Positions 1 through 12,504 are shown, numbered from the stretch's first letter. The stretch: DNA of 64,000 nt from Micromonospora sp. NBC_01796 (GCF_035917455.1 NZ_CP109078.1:1798001-1862000); one strand, 5' to 3'. Numbers and translations are program-made. The notes: generated from the sequence alone by a model not told the origin.

Positions 1-142
1 GTGGGCCGACTTCCGCAACGCCGACCCGGTCGCCCTCGGTGAACTCGCCGCCGGTCGCCGGGTGGTCGACGGCCGCAACTGCCTCGACTCCGGACTGTGG
101 ACCCAGGCCGGCTGGGAATACCGGGGCATGGGTCGCCCCTGA
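1..142 (+). CDS. UDP-glucose/GDP-mannose dehydrogenase family, C-terminal fragment
   Basis: The frame is open from the left edge (codons start at base 2) to TGA at 140-142, giving 46 residues. It ends with VVDGRNCLD, then AGWEYRGMGRP. This matches the C-terminal domain of UDP-glucose 6-dehydrogenases, where an Asp-x-Arg-Asn segment is followed by a terminal Gly-Trp-x-Tyr-x-Gly-x-Gly-Arg. Family enzymes oxidise a nucleotide sugar to the uronic acid with NAD+. Substrate specificity cannot be read from this fragment, so UDP-glucose is only the likeliest substrate. A strong intrinsic terminator follows 36 bases later, so the transcript probably ends here. Confidence 0.75.
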   Translation, partial: WADFRNADPVALGELAAGRRVVDGRNCLDSGLWTQAGWEYRGMGRP

Positions 143-177
143 CCCGGAGTCACCACTCCCGGACGTGAACGTACTCG

Positions 178-216
178 GCCGGTCACGGATCCAATCGGAT
201 CCGTGACCGGCTTTTT
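178..216 (+). terminator. Intrinsic terminator after the nucleotide-sugar dehydrogenase
   Basis: A perfect 15-bp stem (178-192 with 197-211) closes a 4-base loop and is followed by five T residues (212-216). It lies between the dehydrogenase stop and the next gene in the same direction. It is the best T-tailed terminator in the window. Confidence 0.9.
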
Positions 217-312
217 CCGATCTCCCACCGGCGAGGGTCTGTTCAACCGTTGCCTGCTTTCGGCATGCTTCCAGGTGAGTCCACATTGCTGGCCGCCGCC
301 TCGGGAGGTTGC

Positions 313-3300
313 ATGAGTACGTACCGGTGCTCTTCGTGCGGCCGGGAGATCGAAGCCGCCCCCCGCTGCCCGCACTGCGGGGCTGAGCAGGGCCAGTGGG
401 CGGACGACCTGGCGCGGATCGAACGCTCCATCGCCGAGATCAAGATGCGGGACGCGGCCATCGCCAGCGAACAGCGCCAACTCGCCGCGAAGATGCAGGC
501 GGCACTGTTCCAGCGGGACATCCTCACCCACGCCAACGACGAACGACTCAAACAGGCGACCAAGCCCCGGCGGGTGCTGCGCCGCCGCGCCGGGCGACGA
601 CCCCCGACCGCCGAACCGGGCCTGCCACCGCCGCCCCGGGTCCCCCGCTCCACCCCCACCGGCGGCGAGGCACCACCGCCGCCACCCCCACCACCGCCGC
701 CACCCCCGCCCCGGCGTACCGCACCGACCGGCGTCCGCCGGCCCGGAGGCCGCCCCGGCGTCGAGCCGCCGCCGGGCAACCAACCGGAAGCCTCCTCGCG
801 CGAGGTGCAGAACATCCTGCTCGGCCTCGGCGCGCTGCTGCTCGGCGTCGCCGCCGTCGCCTTCGCCGCCGTCGCGATCAGCTCCCAGAACGACTTCAGC
901 CGGGTGGCGATCCTGCTCACCGCGACCGCGCTGATGCTGATCGCACCGCCGGTGGTGGCCCGGCGCGGGCTCACCGCCACGGCCGAGACGATCGCCGCCG
1001 TCGGCCTGCTCCTGGTGCCGCTCAACGGGTACGCCGTCTGGGCCATCGACGCGGTCTGGACCAGTGGCCTCTCCGGGAGTGTGTTCGCCGGCCTGACCTG
1101 CCTGGTCACCGCCGGGGTCGGCTGGCTGTACGGCAGCATGACCGGCCTGCACGTCGGCCGGTACGCCACCGTGATCGCCGGACAGCCCGTACTGCCCCTG
1201 CTCGCGTACGAGTGGATCAACGGGGCGACCGGGTGGGCGCTGGTGCTGGCCGCGGTTGCCGCGATCGACCTGATCCTGGCCCGGGCGTTCACCCGCGACG
1301 GCCGGCTCGTGGCACCGCCGCCCCCGGCACAGCGCCGGCCCGGTGCGTCCCGGACCGGTGTCGCCCCCGACGAGGACACCCCGGGCACCGGTGACCCGCA
1401 GCGGCGTGCCGGGGAGCAACGGCGTGCCGGTGACGAGGACGGCGACGGCGGGCTGGGGCGGCCGGAGTCGGCGCCGGAAGAGGCGGATGCCGTACTCATC
1501 GTGCCCGGCTCGCAACGGGACGGACGGACCGGCCGTACAACCCGCGAGCCGCAGCAACCGGACCCGCCGCGGCCCGCCCGTACCGCCGCCGCCTGGACCG
1601 CCACCGCCGTGCCGAACACCCCGTGGCTGCGTGAACTGACCTGGGCGCTGCACGGGGTGGCCGTCGGCGCCGCCCTGCTCTACGCGGTGATCGCCCTGGT
1701 CGGCACCGAGACCGTACCGGGAGCCTTCCGCGCCGGTGTGGTGCTGGTGCTGGCCGCCGCGATCGGCCTGGCCGGCGCCCTCATGATCGGCCGGGCACCG
1801 CTGCCCGCGCTCGCCGCCGGCATCCTGACCCTCGCGGTGATCGGCGCGGCCGGTCGGATCGCCGCCGTCGCGCTACCCGGCCGGGCCCTGCTCCTCATCG
1901 CCGTCGTTGTCGCCCTCACCGGCCTCGGGGTACGCGCCGTACCGGCGGCGGCCCGACGCGGGCCACAGCTCGCCTCGGCGGTCGCACTGGTGGTCATCGG
2001 TGTGGTCGTCGCCGGTGGCGCCCTGCGCGCGGCGCTGGCCCCGATCCAGGCCGCCCTGCCGGTCTGGCGGGCCGACCTCGACGACTACGCGACGACCCTC
2101 GCGGACACCGTCGGCCCGGCCGCCTGGCAACTCGCCGCGACCGCCTTCCTGCTCACCATCGCCGCCGTGCTCGCCCTCCCGGCCGAGGTACGCCGCGAGT
2201 TCGCCGTCACCGGCGCCGCGCTGACCGCACTGGCCGCCCCCGCCTCGCTCGGGCTCCCCTGGATGGCCGCGCCGTGGCCACCGGTCCTCGTCGCCATCGG
2301 GATCGGCGTCGTCGGCCTCACCGCCGACACCCGCCGGGCCGCGCTCGCGCACACCTGCGCGGCGGCGGTGCTCGGACTGGCCGGAGCCGGAGCGGCGGCG
2401 GCCCGCCCCAGCCTCACCGCGGCGGTGCTGTTTACCCTGGCCGTCGCCGGCCTGCTGATCAGCCTGGCGCCGCGCCTGCCCGCCGTCTCCCTCGGCGAAT
2501 CGGCCCACCTGGTGACCTCCTGGGCCGCCGGTGGAGCCGCCTTCGCCCTGCCCGGGGCGGTCGCCGCGTTTGTCGCCGCGACCGTACCGGTCGACCCGAC
2601 GCCGACCGCGATGTCCCTGCGCGACGCCACCGAGCCGGTGCTCGCGGCCAGCTACCTGGCCGTCTGCGCGACCCTCGGGTACGCGGCCATCGCCCAGGTC
2701 TCGCAACGTCACATCAGCCTCCCGCTGACCCTCGGCACCGGGTTCGGCGCGCTCGCCGTCACCGCCGCCGCGTTCGGCGCACCCGGTGCCACGGTCGCCG
2801 ACGCCTGGGTCGGCGCCCTGCTCATGGTCGCCGCCGTCCTGCTCTTCCTCGCCCCGTCGATCGACTCCGGGCGGCGCGCCGACCGGCTCCTCGACGGCTC
2901 CGACTTCGCCGCCGCCGCCGCGACCGCCGGCCTGGTCGGCGCGCTGGCCCGGATCGCCGGCATCCTCGCCCCCGGCGCCGAACTGGCCGCCGCCGCCGGG
3001 CTCGTCCTGGTCGTCGCGGTCGGCGTACGCGCCCTGCCCGAGGACTGGCGTCGTGGCCCGATCCTCGGCATCGCACTCAGCGGTGGCGTGATCGCCCTGA
3101 TCGCCGGCTACACCGCGCTCAGCGGTGGACTGCGGGTGCTGGCCACCCCCGGCCGGATCTGGGCCGCCGACCTCGACGCGTGGCCGATGGGGAGCACCGG
3201 CGACAGCGCCTGGCAGGCACCGATCGCCCTGGTCCTGCTCGCCGCCGCAGCCGCCGCCGCGCTGCCGCGCCCGTGGAAGTACGACGTCGCCGGTGTCTGC

Positions 3301-5517
3301 GTCGGGCTCGCCACCATCGGCACCCCGGCCGCCCTCGACCTGCCCTGGTGGTCCCCGATCGTCGTCGGCGGAGCGGTGGCGATCGCGTACGGGATGGCCG
3401 CCGCCGCTGCCGCCGACCCCCGCGCCGGCCTGACCCGGGCCACCGTCGCCGCCGTGGTGGCCCTGCACGCGGTCGGAGCCAGCCTGGTCCGGCCCTGGAC
3501 CACGGCAGCCGCACTCGGGGTGGTCGCCCTGGTCGGGCTCGTGGTGGCGGTGCTCGCCCGGGTGCTCGGCAGTTACGCCGCCGCACCCGACACCGCCCGT
3601 ACGGAGACCGGCGAACCGGACGACGACGACCTCGGGTACGACGAAACCGACCGGGACCCCGACCGACGTCCCGAACCCGTCGACGACCTGCCGCCGCACC
3701 TCGGTCAGATCGGCGGTGCCGCGACCGGTGGCGCCCTGCTCGCCCTGCCCGGGGCGTTCGCCGCCCTCGCCGCCGCCCTCGGGTCCCCGGCCGAGATCGT
3801 GCTGACCAGTGCCCTGGCCGCGTCGAGCCTGGGCGTCGCCCTGCTCACCCTCGCCCGCCGGTGGGTCCCGCGCTACCTGCCGTACGCGACCCTCGGTGTA
3901 GTCGGCGGGGCGACCATCACCGCCTGCGCCTCGATCCCCACCGACCTGCCCACCGGCGTCTACGCCGCCGCCGCCGCGCTGCTGGGCGTACTCGCCGAAC
4001 TGGCCCGGTCGGCCACTCCACCGCCCGGTTCCGGGATCCGGCCGATCCGGCGCTGGTCGGTGATGCTCGGCGGCACCGTACGCCGGATGCCGGACCAGCC
4101 GCGCGGGCGCTGGGCGATCAGCCCGGCGGTGGGTGCGATGGCCGCCGCCGTACTGCCGACCCTGGTTGCCGTGGCGACCCTGGGACCGGTCCTGGTCGCC
4201 GCGCTGATGGAGCCGTACCAGGTGCTCTACGGGATCTGGGACGGTGCGCCGGAGACGCTGGCGAACCCGACCGGCAGCGCGGTCGACCCCACCCACGTCC
4301 TCGCCGCGCTGCTGCTGACCGTCGCGGCGGCACTGGCCGCGACCGGATTCACCGGTGGACGACCCGCCCGGGCCATCCCGGTGGTCCTGCCCGGAGCCGC
4401 GATCACCGTGCTGATCGCACCGATCTCGGTCGGGCTGGGCTGGCCGAACAGCACCATGGCCGCGCTCGCCGTCTTCACCATCGCGATGCTCGGGCTGGCG
4501 CTCACCCCACCGCCGCCGGACGTGGAACGGGCCCGGTCGCTTCGGCTCGCCCGGATCCTGGTCTTCGCCATCGGGCTGGCGGCCGGCGGCGCCGGGCTGG
4601 CCGGTGCCCTGGCCACCCGGGAGCTGACCCTGTTCACCCTGGGCGCCGCGGTAGTCGTCGGCGGGATCGCCGCGTTCGCCGGGCGGACCCAGGCGGCCAG
4701 GATCCTCGGCTGGCTGTTCGCCTCGGTCATGGCCCAACTCTTCGTCTTCACCGTGGGGCTGGTCGCCGGACTGGACCCGGTCTGGTCCGCGTTCGGCGTA
4801 CTGGCGGTCGGTGCGGCGCTGCTGCTGCTCGCCGCGACCCTGCCCCGGCTGCGCCAACCCGAGTCGCTGCGCGAGGCGGCCACCGTCGAGTGGACCGGGT
4901 ACGGTGCCGCCCTCATCGCCGGGGCACTGGCCTTCGACTCGCCCCGGCACATCGCCGCCCTGCTCGCCGCCTGGGGTGCCGTACTCGGGGTGGCGGCCAC
5001 CCGTCCGGGGCGGCGGGTGATCGCCCGGCGGATCCTGTTCTGGGCCGCGGTGGCGTGCGAGATCAGCGCCTGGTGGCTGCTGATGAGCATCGCCGACGTG
5101 GCCCTGCCGGAGGCGTACACGTTGCCGTTCGCGGCGCTCGCGCTGCTGGTCGGGATCCTGGAGCTGCGCCACCGCCCGGACCTGAGCAGCTGGGTCGCGT
5201 ACGGGCCGGCGCTGGTCGCCGCGTTCCTGCCCACGCTGGTGATCGTGCTCGGCAGCGAGGGCGGCGACCTGCGCCAGATCCTGCTCCTGCTCGGCGGCGT
5301 CGCGGTGCTGATCTTCGGCTCGTGGCGGCGCCAGCAGGCTCCGGTGATCATCGGTGCGGCGGTGACGGTCATCGCCACCCTGCACCTGCTGACCGTCTTC
5401 GGGCCGTGGCTGGTGCTGATCCCGGTCGGCATCGTGCTGCTGGTGCTCGGGGCCAGCAACGAACGGCGTACGCAGGCCCAGGAACGCCTCCGGGGGGCGC
5501 TGCGCGGGATGCGCTGA
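313..5517 (+). CDS. Giant zinc-ribbon, multi-pass membrane protein (SCO7613-like)
   Basis: A 1734-residue protein. ATG 313 is preceded by GGGAGGT at 303-309, which decides the start over an in-frame ATG at 250. The N-terminus is a CxxC-x9-CxxC zinc ribbon (Cys6, 9, 19, 22), followed by a predicted coiled-coil stretch (about 28-80) and a proline-rich linker with an uninterrupted proline run near residue 120. From about residue 165 the protein is almost entirely Ala/Leu/Val/Gly membrane segments, dozens in number. Charged hydrophilic inserts lie around 340-440 and 1095-1135. This layout fits the uncharacterised actinobacterial family annotated as SCO7613 C-terminal domain membrane proteins. No catalytic motif is visible, so function is unknown. 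It stands alone between a terminator and the convergent purE. Confidence 0.85.
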   Translation: MSTYRCSSCGREIEAAPRCPHCGAEQGQWADDLARIERSIAEIKMRDAAIASEQRQLAAKMQAALFQRDILTHANDERLKQATKPRRVLRRRAGRRPPTAEPGLPPPPRVPRSTPTGGEAPPPPPPPPPPPPPRRTAPTGVRRPGGRPGVEPPPGNQPEASSREVQNILLGLGALLLGVAAVAFAAVAISSQNDFSRVAILLTATALMLIAPPVVARRGLTATAETIAAVGLLLVPLNGYAVWAIDAVWTSGLSGSVFAGLTCLVTAGVGWLYGSMTGLHVGRYATVIAGQPVLPLLAYEWINGATGWALVLAAVAAIDLILARAFTRDGRLVAPPPPAQRRPGASRTGVAPDEDTPGTGDPQRRAGEQRRAGDEDGDGGLGRPESAPEEADAVLIVPGSQRDGRTGRTTREPQQPDPPRPARTAAAWTATAVPNTPWLRELTWALHGVAVGAALLYAVIALVGTETVPGAFRAGVVLVLAAAIGLAGALMIGRAPLPALAAGILTLAVIGAAGRIAAVALPGRALLLIAVVVALTGLGVRAVPAAARRGPQLASAVALVVIGVVVAGGALRAALAPIQAALPVWRADLDDYATTLADTVGPAAWQLAATAFLLTIAAVLALPAEVRREFAVTGAALTALAAPASLGLPWMAAPWPPVLVAIGIGVVGLTADTRRAALAHTCAAAVLGLAGAGAAAARPSLTAAVLFTLAVAGLLISLAPRLPAVSLGESAHLVTSWAAGGAAFALPGAVAAFVAATVPVDPTPTAMSLRDATEPVLAASYLAVCATLGYAAIAQVSQRHISLPLTLGTGFGALAVTAAAFGAPGATVADAWVGALLMVAAVLLFLAPSIDSGRRADRLLDGSDFAAAAATAGLVGALARIAGILAPGAELAAAAGLVLVVAVGVRALPEDWRRGPILGIALSGGVIALIAGYTALSGGLRVLATPGRIWAADLDAWPMGSTGDSAWQAPIALVLLAAAAAAALPRPWKYDVAGVCVGLATIGTPAALDLPWWSPIVVGGAVAIAYGMAAAAAADPRAGLTRATVAAVVALHAVGASLVRPWTTAAALGVVALVGLVVAVLARVLGSYAAAPDTARTETGEPDDDDLGYDETDRDPDRRPEPVDDLPPHLGQIGGAATGGALLALPGAFAALAAALGSPAEIVLTSALAASSLGVALLTLARRWVPRYLPYATLGVVGGATITACASIPTDLPTGVYAAAAALLGVLAELARSATPPPGSGIRPIRRWSVMLGGTVRRMPDQPRGRWAISPAVGAMAAAVLPTLVAVATLGPVLVAALMEPYQVLYGIWDGAPETLANPTGSAVDPTHVLAALLLTVAAALAATGFTGGRPARAIPVVLPGAAITVLIAPISVGLGWPNSTMAALAVFTIAMLGLALTPPPPDVERARSLRLARILVFAIGLAAGGAGLAGALATRELTLFTLGAAVVVGGIAAFAGRTQAARILGWLFASVMAQLFVFTVGLVAGLDPVWSAFGVLAVGAALLLLAATLPRLRQPESLREAATVEWTGYGAALIAGALAFDSPRHIAALLAAWGAVLGVAATRPGRRVIARRILFWAAVACEISAWWLLMSIADVALPEAYTLPFAALALLVGILELRHRPDLSSWVAYGPALVAAFLPTLVIVLGSEGGDLRQILLLLGGVAVLIFGSWRRQQAPVIIGAAVTVIATLHLLTVFGPWLVLIPVGIVLLVLGASNERRTQAQERLRGALRGMR

Positions 5518-5531
5518 CCAGCCCGGCGGAT

Positions 5532-5558
5532 CGCCGGCTGAAGGGAACTCAGCCGGCG
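5532..5558. terminator. Hairpin between convergent genes
   Basis: A 10-bp perfect stem (5532-5541 with 5549-5558) with a 7-base loop. It sits between the stop of the giant membrane protein and the purE stop, and the right arm includes the last codons and stop of purE. There is no T-tract, so a shared termination role is inferred from position only. Confidence 0.5.
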
Positions 5559-6061
5559 AGGTTGGCCTGGAGGGCCTTTTCCTTCTGCTCGACCAGGGCC
5601 TCCAGCGACTCCGAGAAGGCGACGACCTTGGCCTGCAAGACGTCGTCGGCGGTGGCCAGGATGCGTACGGCGAGCAGCCCGGCGTTGCGGGCGTTGCCGA
5701 TCGAGACGGTGGCGACCGGGATGCCGGCCGGCATCTGCACGATCGAGTAGAGCGAGTCGACGCCGTCCAGGTGCTTGAGCGGCACCGGGACACCGATCAC
5801 CGGCAGCGGGGTCACCGAGGCGACCATGCCCGGCAGGGCCGCCGCCCCACCCGCGCCCGCGATGATCACCTTGAGGCCACGGCCGGCGGCCTGCTGGCCG
5901 TACTCGATCATCTTGACCGGCGTACGGTGCGCCGAGACGATCCGTACCTCGTAGCCGATCCCGAAGTCGTCCAGGACGTCGGCGGCGGCCTTCATGGTGG
6001 GCCAGTCCGAGTCACTGCCCATGATCAGGCCAACCCGGGTCGCTGCCTGCGCAGCCGTCAT
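5549..6061 (-). CDS. purE: N5-carboxyaminoimidazole ribonucleotide mutase
   Basis: PurE converts N5-CAIR to CAIR in de novo purine synthesis. The 170-residue length is normal for the class I (two-enzyme) form. The phosphate-binding GSDSDW motif is at about residues 15-20, followed by SAHRTP and the [10 protein letters not shown] segment. ATG 6061 overlaps the purK stop (ATGA), implying translational coupling. An in-frame upstream ATG at 6079 lies inside purK and is less likely. PurE works directly after PurK, which supplies its substrate. Confidence 0.97.
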   Translation of the reverse strand: MTAAQAATRVGLIMGSDSDWPTMKAAADVLDDFGIGYEVRIVSAHRTPVKMIEYGQQAAGRGLKVIIAGAGGAAALPGMVASVTPLPVIGVPVPLKHLDGVDSLYSIVQMPAGIPVATVSIGNARNAGLLAVRILATADDVLQAKVVAFSESLEALVEQKEKALQANLAG

Positions 6062-7230
6062 CGCCCCTCCTGGAGCCACTGTGCGGCCCGCGCGGCGCGG
6101 GCGCGTACCTGTTCGAGATCGTCACCGAGCACCGTGACGTGGCCGATCTTCCGACCGGGACGGACCTGCTTGCCGTAGAGGTGCACCTTGGCGCCGGGGT
6201 CGGTGGCGAAGAGGTGGTGCAGCCGCTCGTCGATCGAGATCCCGCCCTCGGCCCCGCCGAGCACGTTGGCCATCACCACCACCGGCGCGGTCAGCGCGGT
6301 GTCGCCCATCGGGTAGTCCAGGACCGCCCGCAGGTGCTGCTCGAACTGCGAGGTCCGAGCCCCCTCGATGGTCCAGTGCCCGGAGTTGTGCGGTCGCATG
6401 GCCAACTCGTTGACCACCAGCGCCGGACCCCCGTCCGGACCGGCGACCTCGAAGAGTTCCACCGCGAGCAGGCCGACCACGTCGAGCGTGGTGGCGATGT
6501 CGATCGCCAGTTGCTGGGCGGCCAGGGCCAGCGGCTCCGGCAGGTCCGGTGCCGGGGCGAGCACCTCGACGCAGATACCGTCCCGCTGCACGGTCTCCAC
6601 CACCGGGTACGCCGCGACCTGCCCGAACGGCGAGCGGGCGACCTGTACGGCCAACTCCCGACGCAACGCCACCCGCTCTTCCACGATCAGCGGGGTCCCG
6701 CCGTCGAGCAGCTTCGTCACCTGGGCGGCCCCGTCGGTGGCGTTCGCCACGACCCACACCCCACGGCCGTCGTAGCCGCCCCGGGCGGCCTTCAGCACCA
6801 CCGGCCAGCCGACCTCGTCACCGAACCCGGTCAGGTCCGCGGGCGCCGTCACCGGCCGCCAGCGCGGTACGGGCGCACCGAGCGCGCTGAGCCGTTCCCG
6901 CATCGCGTGCTTGTCCTGCGCGTAGAGCAGGGCGTCGGCCGACGGGTAGAGCTTCACGTCCTCGGCGGCGAGGGCGCGGATGTGTTCGCTGGGCACATGC
7001 TCGTGGTCGAAGGTGACCACGTCGCAGCCCTTGGCGAAGATCCGCAGCGCGGAGAGGTCGGTGTGGTCGCCGTACCGGACGTCGGCGGCGACCAGCGCGG
7101 CCCCGTCCTCCGGGGCTTGCGCCAGTACACGCAGCGACTGGCCGAGGGCGATCGCGGCCTGGTGGGTCATCCGGGCGAGCTGGCCGCCCCCCACCATGCC
7201 GACAACGGGCAGACCGGTTCGGGAATCCAT
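6058..7230 (-). CDS. purK: 5-(carboxyamino)imidazole ribonucleotide synthase
   Basis: PurK is an ATP-grasp enzyme that carboxylates AIR with bicarbonate and ATP to N5-CAIR. The 390 residues include the N-terminal [13 protein letters not shown], the ATP-grasp lysine segment [13 protein letters not shown] and the late [13 protein letters not shown] signature. The start is placed at ATG 7230, just before the conserved N-terminus. A more upstream in-frame start at 7275 would add a non-conserved extension. No clear Shine-Dalgarno is seen. It is the first gene of a two-gene operon with purE. Confidence 0.96.
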   Translation of the reverse strand: MDSRTGLPVVGMVGGGQLARMTHQAAIALGQSLRVLAQAPEDGAALVAADVRYGDHTDLSALRIFAKGCDVVTFDHEHVPSEHIRALAAEDVKLYPSADALLYAQDKHAMRERLSALGAPVPRWRPVTAPADLTGFGDEVGWPVVLKAARGGYDGRGVWVVANATDGAAQVTKLLDGGTPLIVEERVALRRELAVQVARSPFGQVAAYPVVETVQRDGICVEVLAPAPDLPEPLALAAQQLAIDIATTLDVVGLLAVELFEVAGPDGGPALVVNELAMRPHNSGHWTIEGARTSQFEQHLRAVLDYPMGDTALTAPVVVMANVLGGAEGGISIDERLHHLFATDPGAKVHLYGKQVRPGRKIGHVTVLGDDLEQVRARAARAAQWLQEGR

Positions 7231-7305
7231 AACGCCGGCAAGCCTAGCGGGCGGTCCCGCCACCGACCGCCGCACCCGGCGTCCGGGTGCGGCACCGCTC
7301 GTCGG

Positions 7306-9300
<1,995 letters not shown>

Positions 9301-9350
9301 CCGACGACCATATCCACCGGCGGCCGACGGCGGGCGGGTGTCCCCCGGCT

Positions 9351-11963
9351 CTAGGACGCGCCGTCGGCGTGCAGGGGGAAGATCCGGGCCTGTTGGGAGT
9401 TGTCGAGCTGGGTCTGCAACACCGTGACGATCTTGTCCGACCCCATCGGGCGGAAGAAGTGGTAACCCTGGGCCGCGGTGCAGCCCAGCTCGGCCAGGGC
9501 AGCCCGCTGGTCGGCCGTCTCCACACCCTCGGCGACCACCCGCAGGCCGAGTTCGCGGCCCAGCCCGACGGTCGACCGGACGATCGCGGCGGCCTCCGGC
9601 GAGTCGGCCATCGCCATCACGAAGGACCGGTCCACCTTGAGTTCGTCGACCGGGATCCGGGTCAGGAAGGTGAGCGACGAGAAGCCGGTGCCGAAGTCGT
9701 CCACGGCGAGCTGGATCCCCATCGCCCGCAGCTCGGAGAGGACCTCGTCGATCACGCCCAGCTCGCTCATCACCACCGTCTCGGTGATCTCCAGGACCAG
9801 CCGGTGGGCCGGCACCTGGTGGCGGCGCAGGGATTCGGCCACCTCCGAGGGGAGCCGGGGGTCGAGCAGGCTGCGCGCGGAGAGGTTGATCGAGATGGGT
9901 ACGTCCAGTCCGTGCCGGGCCCAGTCGGCGGCCACCGCGAGGGCCTTGTCGACCACGTACCGGGTGAACGGGCCGAGCAGTTCGCTGCCCTCGATGGTCC
10001 GGACGAAGTCGACCGGACCGAGGCGGCCCCGGCGCGGGTGCCGCCACCGGATCAGCGCCTCCACCCCGGTCGGCGCCCCGGTGGCGAGGTCGACCGCGGG
10101 CTGGAGGGCGAGCATGAGCTGGTCGTCGGCGGCGAGCGCCTCACGCAGCTCGGCGAGAAGCGCGAGCTGGTCGGTGCTGGCCGCGTCCTGGCTGCTGTCG
10201 TAGCTGGCGACACTGCCGCCGCCCGCCTTGGCCTGGTACATCGCGATGTCGGCCCGGCGCAGCAGTTCGGTCATGTCTGCGGTGCCGGCACCGGCCACCA
10301 CCACACCGACCGACGCCTCGACCGACATCCGTACGCCGGCCACCTCGGTCGGGGCGGCCAGTTCCTCCACGATCTCCCGAGCCCGGCGCAGCGGGTACGG
10401 CAGCGACGCGGGCCATTCGCCGAAGACGCTGAGTTCGGTGGCGACCGGCAGTTGCAGCGCCGGCACGGCGGGCGTCGGCAGCGGGGTCGCCGGGAGGGAG
10501 GTGACCAGCAGGGCGAACTCGTCGCCGCCGAGCCGGCCGAGCACCTCACCGTCGCGGCGCAGTTCCTGCAACCGGCGGGCGGTCACCTGGAGCAACTCGT
10601 CCCCGGCGGCGTGCCCGAGGGTGTCGTTGACCTCTTTGAAGTTGTTGATGTCGAGCAGGAGCAGGGCCACCGGGTGGTCGTGTCCGAGCCGGTGCAGCGC
10701 GAGGTCGCCCTTGCTCAGCATCGCCGCGCGGTTGACCAGTTTGGTCAGTGGGTCGTGCACCGCCTCGTACGACGACTGGGCGGCCATGATCCGCAGTTCC
10801 TGGTGGGTGGCGGCGTCGTGCAGCGCGGCGGCCAGGGCGTCGGCGAACGCGGACAGGACGTCCCGCTCGCGCTCGCCGGGCCGGACCGAGCGGGGGAACC
10901 GTACCCGGAGTTCGCCGACCGGCCTGGCCCCGACCTCGAGCGTCCGGGACAGCAGGTGGGGGTCGGTCTCCGGCTCGGGTGGCGCCGTCAGGTCCTGGTC
11001 CGTGACCGGCTCGCCGCCACCGCCCCGGTAGCGGCGCCACCGGTTGCCGCTGCGGGCGACGTGGAGGTCGACCCGGTCCGCGCCGAACACGGCGAGCGCG
11101 CCGTGCACCCCGGCGGTCGCCACCCCGCGCTCGTCGAGCTGGTTCAGCGCCCCGGTGGCCTCGGCGAAGGCCCGCCACGTACGCCGCTCGTCGTCGGTAC
11201 GCAGCCGCTGGCTGTACGTCTGCTGCAACAGCCACCACAGCGGTGGGAGGAGCAGCAGCCAGCGGAGACTGTGTTCGAGGATGGTGATCACGGCCAGCCC
11301 GACCAGGACGTTGCCGACGAACATCGGCAGCTTGCCACGGAGCGCACGCAGCAGCAGGGGTCCCATCGGGAGCCGGTGGCGCAGCGACATGGTGAGCGAG
11401 GCCAGCCAGCCGGTGGCGAACAGGTAGGTCAGCGAACCGAGGACGAGCGCGACGGTCAGCGCGGGCGTCAGCGGGGCACCGAGCGGTTCGCCGAGGGCGG
11501 TGGTGACGGCGGTGGCCAGCGCGACGGCGGCGGTCAGGGAGGCGGCGATGTGCACGACCTCGACGAACGATCGCCGATCGGGGAAGATCGACAGCAGTCC
11601 CCAGCCGAGCCCGGCGCCGACCAGGGCGGTGACCGGCAGCCAGCCGGCGGGCGCCAGGTAGAGGCCGATGACGAGCGCGGCCTCACCCCAGGTGACGTTG
11701 ACGGTGCCGGAGGCGACCCGGAACCGGAGCCGGGCCAACTGGGCGAGTGCGAACACGCCGGCCACGATCGCCAGCCGGGCGAGCGGATGGACGGAGCCGA
11801 GCGGGTCGTCCGGCGGCAGGTCCGCCGGTACGGCGAGACCGACCACGGCGGCGGCGAGGGCTGCGGCGAGCACGGCTGCGGTGAGGATGAGCATCCGCCG
11901 GGGGGTGCCGGAGATGCCGACCAGGGCCGCCGTCCGTGAGGCGGCAGGCCGGCCGGATGTCAC
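9351..11963 (-). CDS. Membrane GGDEF-EAL protein (cyclic di-GMP turnover)
   Basis: An 870-residue protein. GTG 11963 has GGAGG six bases upstream, preferred over an in-frame TTG at 11987. The N-terminal half holds several hydrophobic segments (about 25-45, 65-85, 95-200). A GAF-like linker follows. A GGDEF domain has an intact GGDEF at residues 479-483 and the [14 protein letters not shown] helix. An EAL domain has EALIRW at 635-640 and [10 protein letters not shown]. Both active-site signatures look intact, so diguanylate cyclase and phosphodiesterase activities are both possible; which dominates cannot be read. In streptomycetes related tandem proteins tune development through BldD. A 16-bp palindrome lies in its upstream region at 12099-12114. 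Confidence 0.92.
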   Translation of the reverse strand: MTSGRPAASRTAALVGISGTPRRMLILTAAVLAAALAAAVVGLAVPADLPPDDPLGSVHPLARLAIVAGVFALAQLARLRFRVASGTVNVTWGEAALVIGLYLAPAGWLPVTALVGAGLGWGLLSIFPDRRSFVEVVHIAASLTAAVALATAVTTALGEPLGAPLTPALTVALVLGSLTYLFATGWLASLTMSLRHRLPMGPLLLRALRGKLPMFVGNVLVGLAVITILEHSLRWLLLLPPLWWLLQQTYSQRLRTDDERRTWRAFAEATGALNQLDERGVATAGVHGALAVFGADRVDLHVARSGNRWRRYRGGGGEPVTDQDLTAPPEPETDPHLLSRTLEVGARPVGELRVRFPRSVRPGERERDVLSAFADALAAALHDAATHQELRIMAAQSSYEAVHDPLTKLVNRAAMLSKGDLALHRLGHDHPVALLLLDINNFKEVNDTLGHAAGDELLQVTARRLQELRRDGEVLGRLGGDEFALLVTSLPATPLPTPAVPALQLPVATELSVFGEWPASLPYPLRRAREIVEELAAPTEVAGVRMSVEASVGVVVAGAGTADMTELLRRADIAMYQAKAGGGSVASYDSSQDAASTDQLALLAELREALAADDQLMLALQPAVDLATGAPTGVEALIRWRHPRRGRLGPVDFVRTIEGSELLGPFTRYVVDKALAVAADWARHGLDVPISINLSARSLLDPRLPSEVAESLRRHQVPAHRLVLEITETVVMSELGVIDEVLSELRAMGIQLAVDDFGTGFSSLTFLTRIPVDELKVDRSFVMAMADSPEAAAIVRSTVGLGRELGLRVVAEGVETADQRAALAELGCTAAQGYHFFRPMGSDKIVTVLQTQLDNSQQARIFPLHADGAS

Positions 11964-12098
11964 GGGCCGCCTCCGCCCGCCGTCCAACGACGCGGCGCCT
12001 GCTCGGGCCGCGCACCGCCTCGGGCGTCGGGTCTGACTCTCATCGGCGCCCCCTCCCGCGCACGGTGCGGGGACTTTTGGTCCCCGGCGGAAGGCTAA

Positions 12099-12114
12099 GC
12101 CAAACCGGTTTGGC
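12099..12114. promoter_or_regulatory. 16-bp perfect palindrome upstream of the GGDEF-EAL gene
   Basis: GCCAAACCGGTTTGGC is a perfect palindrome 135 bases upstream of the GTG start. It lies in the gap after the small membrane gene on the same strand. A degenerate partial copy (CCGGTTTAGCC) follows at about 12132. Palindrome form and location suggest an operator; a short terminator-like hairpin is the alternative, but there is no T-tract. Confidence 0.45.
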
Positions 12115-12147
12115 GCAACAGGGGGCGCCTGGCCGGTTTAGCCGCGA

Positions 12148-12453
12148 TCATGTCGTCGTGTGCCCGTTACTGCGCAGGTGGGAGGCCCTGGGAGCGGTTC
12201 CATCAGATTCCTCTGCCAAGTCCGCCTCGACTGGTCCCGGAACGGACGAATCGACCCGGCCGCCCGGTTCGTCGGTGCGCTGGTCCGGGAACCGGTCCGG
12301 CAGCCGACGCAGTCGCGCGTTCATGTTGCGGATCAACAGAACCGTGGCGATGGCCAGCACCACGATCAGGAACAGGCCCATCGGGCCGGCCAGGCCACCG
12401 GTTCGGGTGTCCCCGAAGTTGTTCGCGGCAAGCACGTCAACAGCGGTCAGCAT
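12148..12453 (-). CDS. Small single-pass membrane protein
   Basis: A 101-residue protein from ATG 12453, with GAAGGA about nine bases upstream. One strong transmembrane helix lies at about residues 24-41 (GLFLIVVLAIATVLLIRNM). A basic juxtamembrane stretch (RNMNARLRRLPDRF) and an acidic, polar cytoplasmic tail follow. It sits directly upstream of the DUF255 side and downstream of mca, as a small membrane protein (Rv1083, from memory) does in M. tuberculosis. Function is unknown. Confidence 0.75.
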   Translation of the reverse strand: MLTAVDVLAANNFGDTRTGGLAGPMGLFLIVVLAIATVLLIRNMNARLRRLPDRFPDQRTDEPGGRVDSSVPGPVEADLAEESDGTAPRASHLRSNGHTTT

Positions 12454-12504
12454 GACTGGGATCCTTCGATAGGCGAGCTGCCATAACAGTACGCCCCGGC
12501 GAGG

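Noticed and set aside
1873-5793. A 1306-codon open frame antisense to the giant membrane protein
   Set aside because: High-GC third-position bias keeps antisense frames open. The product is Gly/Arg/Gln/Asp-rich low complexity without domains. The same holds for the antisense frames at 6139-9354, 30223-32664 and 60401-62248.
12016-12147. A TTA-codon or BldD-box regulated promoter for the GGDEF/EAL gene
   Set aside because: No BldD-like half-sites at the expected spacing were seen; only the palindrome is reported.
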